Assembly: GCA_934623455.1 (NCBI GenBank)
Contig: CAKTVK010000068.1
Span: 1-10,324 of the forward strand
DNA: 10,324 nucleotides
Direction: 5' to 3'
From: an uncultured Eggerthellaceae bacterium
GTDB taxonomy: Bacteria; Actinomycetota; Coriobacteriia; Coriobacteriales; Eggerthellaceae
Shown: positions 7,075-10,324 of the stretch, piece by piece
Position numbering within the stretch: the first letter of the stretch is position 1
Layout of the letters: every line of letters starts with the position of its first letter
Made by a program: the position numbers and the translations under genes
The notes under the pieces: generated by a model
The model's input: the letters and a program-made list of their open reading frames with translations, nothing else
Database searches by the model: none
Told to the model about the DNA's origin: nothing

Positions 7075-7151
7075 GCGCGCCATTGAGCCTGCTCAAACGG
7101 ATAAAACTACAACACTGCAATTCGTAGATTCGCTAAGGTCTTCGTTGAATT

Positions 7152-7748
7152 ATGTTCGCTGCTCCTGCCATACAAACCCTGCTCGACGAGCTTGAGCGGC
7201 TTCCGGGTATTGGCCCGAAGTCTGCCCAGCGCATAGCGTATTGGATTCTGAACACCGATTACGATACCGCCATGCGTTTGTCTCAGGCCATTGTGGAAGT
7301 GAAGGATACGGTGCATTTTTGCCCGCGTTGTTTCAATTATGCGCAAGGCGATGAGTGCGAAATTTGCTCGTCATCAAAGCGTGACCAGGGGCTTTTGTGC
7401 GTTGTCGAAGAGCCGCGCGACATTCCGCCCATCGAGCGCACGGGTGTTTTCTTCGGGCGCTACCATGTGCTGGGCGGAGCACTTTCTCCTATGGAGGGTA
7501 TTGGGCCTGATCAGCTGCATATTGCTGCGTTGATGCGCAGACTTGCAGAAGAAGATGTTCGCGAAGTGGTGCTGGCCACGAATCCGAATGTGGAAGGCGA
7601 AACCACGGCAACATATTTGGCTCGCTTGATCAAGCCGCTTGACATCAAGGTTTCGCGCCTGGCCAGCGGTTTGCCCGTTGGTGGCGACTTGGAATATGCC
7701 GATGAAGTGACGCTTGGCCGTGCGTTGGAGCAGCGCCGCGTTTTGTAA
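7152..7748 (+). CDS. recR: Recombination mediator protein RecR
   Basis: Member of the RecFOR pathway that helps load RecA on gapped DNA. At 198 residues it has the standard length. It shows the N-terminal helix-hairpin-helix (ELERLPGIGPKSAQRIAYWIL, residues 13-33), the C4 zinc finger Cys57, Cys60, Cys69 and Cys72, and the Toprim domain beginning LLCVVEEPRDI, with GALSPMEGIGPDQL and ATNPNVEGETTATYLARLI. The ATG at 7152 fits the family N terminus, but no strong ribosome site is adjacent: AAGG at 7135-7138 is 13 bases away. A 14-bp palindrome, TTGAGC-CT-GCTCAA, lies upstream at 7084-7097. It closes the + strand cluster and is followed by a strong terminator. Confidence 0.96.
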   Translation: MFAAPAIQTLLDELERLPGIGPKSAQRIAYWILNTDYDTAMRLSQAIVEVKDTVHFCPRCFNYAQGDECEICSSSKRDQGLLCVVEEPRDIPPIERTGVFFGRYHVLGGALSPMEGIGPDQLHIAALMRRLAEEDVREVVLATNPNVEGETTATYLARLIKPLDIKVSRLASGLPVGGDLEYADEVTLGRALEQRRVL

Positions 7749-7868
7749 CGCAGGTCTGCGGCAATTGCGCGTCGCTTTGGTCACACTGTTGCGGCTGCTA
7801 CCCTGGTCGCGCCACCATCGCATCAGCGCAGGGAATCTGTCGGCTTCCAACTCAAATTGGTTCCAACT

Positions 7869-7909
7869 AAAAAGCGAGGGACGACTTCTGCCGTCCCTCG
7901 TCTTTTTTT
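7869..7909. terminator. Bidirectional intrinsic terminator after recR
   Basis: CGAGGGACG (7875-7883) and CGTCCCTCG (7892-7900) form a 9-bp GC-rich stem with an 8-base loop, followed by T-C-T7 (7901-7909). On the other strand the stem is followed by T5 (the A5 at 7869-7873). It can end the recR-side transcripts and also transcripts arriving from the - strand genes at 8150 and beyond. Confidence 0.9.
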
Positions 7910-7933
7910 GCGTTGTCCGGTTTCGTAATAAAC

Positions 7934-7993
7934 ACAGGCAGCACCTCGGGGAGGGGTCCGAGGCGCTGCCTGTAGGACGGAAACCGTCTTTAT
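7934..7993. terminator. Tandem hairpins, probable second terminator in the convergent gap
   Basis: ACAGGCAGC (7934-7942) pairs with GCTGCCTGT (7965-7973), and beyond one mismatch CCTCGG (7944-7949) pairs with CCGAGG (7958-7963). This gives a 15-bp interrupted stem with an 8-base loop. Three bases later GACGG-AAA-CCGTC (7976-7988) is followed by TTTATTT. On the - strand the large hairpin is followed by GTTTATTA. It may act in either direction; the T-tracts are weaker than at 7903-7909. The rest of 7749-8149 shows no gene. Confidence 0.6.
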
Positions 7994-8061
7994 TTCGTTA
8001 TTTTGTTTCGATGTCGCGCTAGGTCGATCGTTTGCCGACACGGCATCGATTGCGATTATCC

Positions 8062-8093
8062 GCAGGCACTTCACTCGCCGGCGAAGTGCCTGC
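8062..8093. other. Perfect 11-bp stem hairpin downstream of the DUF5692 gene
   Basis: GCAGGCACTTC (8062-8072) is exactly complementary to GAAGTGCCTGC (8083-8093), with a 10-base loop. It lies 57 bases beyond the stop codon of the - strand gene. No T-tract follows on either strand, so it is more likely an mRNA 3'-end stabiliser or repeat than a complete terminator. Confidence 0.55.
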
Positions 8094-8149
8094 TTATATG
8101 GCGCGGCGCCAGGGCAATGCGCTGCAAGTCCCCTCGCAAGTTGTAGTTG

Positions 8150-9136
8150 CTATTCAGCAGCTTCTTCGCAACGAGCCATAGCCTTCTCGTAACCCTTCGT
8201 ACCCACGAACACTTCGTGCTTGTACGGGTTCACGCCCAGCTTCTTCGCGCGGTAGATCACGTAGCTCACGGCGGCGATGTTCGCGATCAGAGCAATTACC
8301 GAGATAACCAGGTTCACGTCGGGGTTATTCACGGACTGCACGGCAAACACGGAGTCGTTCGCGAACATGGGAACAACCTGGCAGAACATGCACCACAAGC
8401 TCAAGGTGAAGGCGCGGTTCTGAATCCAGCCGCCTTTGTTCCATAGCAGGCCGGCAACGGTCGGGGCCAAAAGCAGCGCCAGGCCGCAGTACCAAGAGTG
8501 CGTGGGCAGGCAGTTGTACGTGTAGCAGAAGTTCCAAAGGTCGTAGCTGATGATAAACACCCAGGTCATGTCGGGCCACAGCATGTCTTGCTTCTTCTTC
8601 GACGTGTAAATGCCCCACCAACCGGTCATGACAAAGATGTTCAGGATGCCGGCGATGCCATTAAACACGTTATGAATGCCGCCGTACAGAAGCACGCCTT
8701 CTGAAGAGACCCAGGTCGTACCGAATGCGCGGACGGCGCTTTCGAAGTCGCTGACCACGGCGATCAGAATGTTGATGGCCACAATGACGAACGGGAAGCA
8801 TTTGAACCAGTCAACCTTGCCCAAGCGGCCCCAGTGGTACTTCAGAATCAAGAAGCCAATGCATCCAGCGGTTGCCGCGTAGAGTTTCGCATAGTGGAAC
8901 CAGCTGTTCATGTAGAGATGCGTGGGGTTGTTGAGTGCCCACTCGGCACCCGAAGCAGCACCGATAGCGATGGCAATGAAGTACACGGTCAAAATGCCAG
9001 GAATCACGAAAAAGCAGGTGATACCGCCGATTTTCGACCTACGGGCAACCTCGTTGAGTCCAATCAACGCTAGAAATACAATTGCCCACCCGATCCATTG
9101 GTAAAAAGCAGTGTCGCCATATACTTGAAATAACAT
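8150..9136 (-). CDS. DUF5692-type polytopic membrane protein, function unknown
   Basis: A 328-residue hydrophobic protein with about nine probable membrane segments, near residues 14-31, 38-61, 82-100, 113-130, 155-177, 190-208, 214-233, 243-259 and 275-297. There is no cleavable signal peptide. The polar C-terminal tail (300-328) ends GYEKAMARCEEAAE. The core is rich in Trp, Tyr and Asn inside membrane segments, notably WPDMTW, IISYDLWNFCYTYNC and LPTHSWYCG at 187-218, and KGGWIQNRA at 234-242. I recognise these as the DUF5692 pattern from memory; no search was run. No catalytic motif or transporter signature is evident. A strong AAGGAGG lies 4-5 bases upstream of ATG. It follows the TetR gene by 96 bases on the same strand with no terminator between, so expression from the regulator's promoter is likely. 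Confidence 0.8.
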   Translation of the reverse strand: MLFQVYGDTAFYQWIGWAIVFLALIGLNEVARRSKIGGITCFFVIPGILTVYFIAIAIGAASGAEWALNNPTHLYMNSWFHYAKLYAATAGCIGFLILKYHWGRLGKVDWFKCFPFVIVAINILIAVVSDFESAVRAFGTTWVSSEGVLLYGGIHNVFNGIAGILNIFVMTGWWGIYTSKKKQDMLWPDMTWVFIISYDLWNFCYTYNCLPTHSWYCGLALLLAPTVAGLLWNKGGWIQNRAFTLSLWCMFCQVVPMFANDSVFAVQSVNNPDVNLVISVIALIANIAAVSYVIYRAKKLGVNPYKHEVFVGTKGYEKAMARCEEAAE

Positions 9137-9232
9137 GGCATCCTCCTTGTTATTTTGTTTGCTTATCCCCTTGCAAGCCGCGTTGTCGGCGCCAACCTCG
9201 CGGTCTGAATGGTGTGTTTGCAGCGCCCCCCT

Positions 9233-9805
9233 TTAAGGCAGCTCGCTTAGTCGCTCCATGTGAAGCGTTTGCGCTATCAGGCATTTCAGTACTTCATCAG
9301 GCACATTGCGGTGCGTTCGAATGTAGCCGCATAGGCCCAAAATCAGCATGTAGAAGGTTTCGTAAATGTGCTCAATTTTGATGTCGTGCAGTTTCGCGTA
9401 ATCGCGCACAGTGGTGTCAATGATGTAGCTGGTGGTTTGGTCGGCCACGCGGTTGACGAACTCCAGGTAAAGCGCGGCGTTTTCGCTGGTGTCGAGCGAC
9501 CGGCGAAACGACGAACCCTCGAATACGCCCATACGCAGCACTTTCACAACGCCGTCTAAGGCGTGTTCGATGTTGCCGACTTCGCGTTCGGCGTTCCACA
9601 TGCGAAGTGACTCAATGTAGTCGGCAATGTAATCGTCAAGCACTGCCGACGTAACGGCGTGTTTGTCGGGGAAGTAGTGGTAAAACAGCGAGCGAGCAAT
9701 ACCACATTCGTCGGTGATGTCTTTTACCGACGTGTGAGCGTGGCCCTTTTTCTCGTAGAGCGTTCGAGCGGCCTCGATAATCTCTTGCTTTCGCGTATCG
9801 CTCAT
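9233..9805 (-). CDS. TetR-family transcriptional regulator
   Basis: A 190-residue one-component repressor-type protein. The N-terminal DNA-binding domain is classic TetR: KQEIIEAARTLYEKKGHAHTSVKDI, then the helix-turn-helix DECGIARSLFYHYFPDKHAV (about residues 32-51). The C-terminal half (about 55-190) is the helical ligand-binding and dimer domain and gives no clue to the ligand. The start at 9805 has AAGGGGC about 5-6 bases upstream. A sigma-70-like promoter (9853-9882) overlaps a palindrome, which points to autoregulation. The only gene downstream on its strand is the DUF5692-type membrane protein, its most likely target. Activator function cannot be excluded. Confidence 0.93.
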   Translation of the reverse strand: MSDTRKQEIIEAARTLYEKKGHAHTSVKDITDECGIARSLFYHYFPDKHAVTSAVLDDYIADYIESLRMWNAEREVGNIEHALDGVVKVLRMGVFEGSSFRRSLDTSENAALYLEFVNRVADQTTSYIIDTTVRDYAKLHDIKIEHIYETFYMLILGLCGYIRTHRNVPDEVLKCLIAQTLHMERLSELP

Positions 9806-9852
9806 GATTTGCCCCTTGCTGTTGCTTTTGCGCTTTGATTTGCGTTTTCTGC

Positions 9853-9882
9853 ATCATACGAAGGATGTTGACACTGCGTCAA
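9853..9882 (-). promoter_or_regulatory. Promoter of the TetR gene with overlapping palindromic operator
   Basis: On the - strand, TTGACG (9882-9877) and TATGAT (9858-9853) are 18 bases apart, good -35 and -10 matches, placing transcription start about 40 bases before the TetR ATG. The -35 box is one arm of TTGACACTGCGTCAA (9868-9882), a 15-bp pseudo-palindrome with a single mismatch around a central T. Such length and symmetry suit a TetR-family dimer. The assignment is inferred from position. Confidence 0.65.
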
Positions 9883-10118
9883 TGAACAGATGCGCGAATT
9901 CGTCAATCCTTGTATTTTGGTTTTGGTGTGGTATTTCCCGGCTTTTTACTGGGGAATGAGTGTTGCTTTGAGGTGGCAATTGTGCGGGCGCGGTTGACGT
10001 TTTGTCGATGTAGGTGCAGGAGACGCGGGGCAAGGGCGAGGAAAGCTTTGTGCGCATTCAGGGCGGGGGTTGTGGATTGCGGTGCGGTGCTGCGGGTACT
10101 GCGGGCAAAAAGCCCCGG
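9883..10118. other. Intergenic region without a convincing gene; possible second operator
   Basis: No open frame here has a recognisable product, a good ribosome site or plausible composition. The one notable sequence is TTGACGTTTTGTCGA (9994-10008), whose outer arms resemble the TetR-gene palindrome (TTGAC, 5 bases, GTCGA). TTGACG also occurs singly on the - strand at 9907-9902. The rest is G-rich spacer on the + strand. Confidence 0.35.
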
Positions 10119-10146
10119 AAAACAAAAACCGCGCCCGAAGGCGCGG
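10119..10146 (-). terminator. Intrinsic terminator of the candidate small RNA
   Basis: On the - strand, CCGCGCC-TTCG-GGCGCGG is a perfect 7-bp GC stem with a stable TTCG loop, followed immediately by T5-G-T4 (10128-10119). On the + strand it is preceded by A-runs but not followed by a T-tract, so it acts in one direction only. Confidence 0.92.
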
Positions 10147-10233
10147 CTATTCTCAGTCGGAAAAGATCAAAACTCCGTCCCCTCCAAAAGCGAAGTTTGA
10201 GCTTTCCCGAAGCTCAGAAATCAAAAATCAACA
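10119..10233 (-). ncRNA. Candidate small RNA, about 115 nt
   Basis: A complete transcription unit with no good coding frame: a sigma-70-type promoter at 10240-10268, then a predicted transcript from about 10233 to a terminator T-tract ending near 10119. In RNA order it has three stems. The first is TGAGCTT-CGGGA-AAGCTCA (10216-10198). The second is AAACTTCG (10198-10191) with CGGAGTTT (10177-10170), 8 bp with one G-U, enclosing a 13-base loop that includes GGAGGGG. The third is the terminator. The only ATG-started frame is a six-codon MLIFDF at the very 5' end. I recognise no known RNA family (not 6S, tmRNA, RNase P or a common riboswitch). A terminated leader is less likely because the next gene downstream has its own promoter. 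Confidence 0.6.
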
Positions 10234-10239
10234 TTGCCT

Positions 10240-10268
10240 AGTATAGCTGGTTTACTGCGCCGTTGCAA
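10240..10268 (-). promoter_or_regulatory. Sigma-70-type promoter of the candidate small RNA, with A-tract upstream
   Basis: TTGCAA (10268-10263, 4 of 6 to TTGACA) and TATACT (10245-10240, 5 of 6) are separated by exactly 17 bases on the - strand. An AAGAAAAAA tract lies just upstream of the -35 box (about 10271-10279), resembling an UP element. Further upstream AGTGAT occurs twice, 14 bases apart (complements at 10291-10296 and 10305-10310), which could be an activator or repressor site. Confidence 0.65.
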
Positions 10269-10324
10269 AGGTTTTTTCTTGCTAGAGGTTATCACTGATT
10301 TCGCATCACTATTTTTTAAGTAAG

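Noticed and set aside
9854..10057. - strand open frame of 67 codons upstream of the TetR gene
   Set aside because: Low-complexity translation without family features; it overlaps the TetR promoter and operator.
9910..10200. + strand open frame of 96 codons
   Set aside because: Cys/Arg-rich composition, no ribosome site, and it runs through the clear - strand terminator and sRNA.
10213..10233. Leaderless six-codon peptide (MLIFDF) at the 5' end of the candidate sRNA
   Set aside because: Too short to support; the ATG position relative to the start is uncertain and composition gives no signal.
1..10324. CRISPR array, insertion sequence with transposase, tRNA genes, phage or defence genes
   Set aside because: No regularly spaced repeats, transposase motifs, cloverleaf sequences or phage and defence signatures were seen on either strand.

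Overview
The window reads as chromosomal DNA from a Gram-positive actinobacterium of the class Coriobacteriia, most likely an Eggerthellaceae relative (Eggerthella, Slackia, Adlercreutzia or similar). This is inferred from the style of the proteins, from the linkage of SRP RNA, dedA, dnaX, ybaB and recR, and from a DUF5692-type membrane protein, a family I associate with gut Coriobacteriia. The genus cannot be fixed by eye.

Left part (1-2826, + strand): the 3' half of an alanine racemase gene (alr), a family 4 [4Fe-4S] uracil-DNA glycosylase, and folC (folylpolyglutamate/dihydrofolate synthase). The spacer between alr and the glycosylase gene carries degenerate 21-bp tandem repeats bracketed by a 16-bp direct repeat.

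Middle intergenic block (2827-3489): no protein gene. It holds the small SRP RNA (ffs) with a good -10 box. A non-coding inverted-repeat element lies on each side of it: a 169-bp element with perfect 31-bp arms, and a 107-bp element with perfect 17-bp arms that starts at the last paired base of the SRP RNA.

Central cluster (3490-7748, + strand): a DedA-family membrane protein, dnaX (clamp-loader tau/gamma, 819 aa with long Ala/Pro and acidic linkers), ybaB/ebfC and recR. This is a housekeeping replication and recombination-repair cluster. It ends in a strong terminator at 7869-7909, and 7749-8149 is a hairpin-rich zone between converging transcription units.

Right part (8150-9805, - strand): a TetR-family regulator followed on the same strand by a nine-segment DUF5692-type membrane protein. 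The regulator has a sigma-70-type promoter whose -35 box sits inside a 15-bp palindrome, which suggests autorepression and co-expression of the membrane protein.

Right edge (9806-10324): no convincing protein gene. The - strand shows a complete small transcription unit: TTGCAA-N17-TATACT promoter, about 115 nt with two internal hairpins, and a textbook intrinsic terminator. I regard it as an undescribed candidate small RNA. This and the two inverted-repeat elements beside ffs are the most interesting parts of the window.
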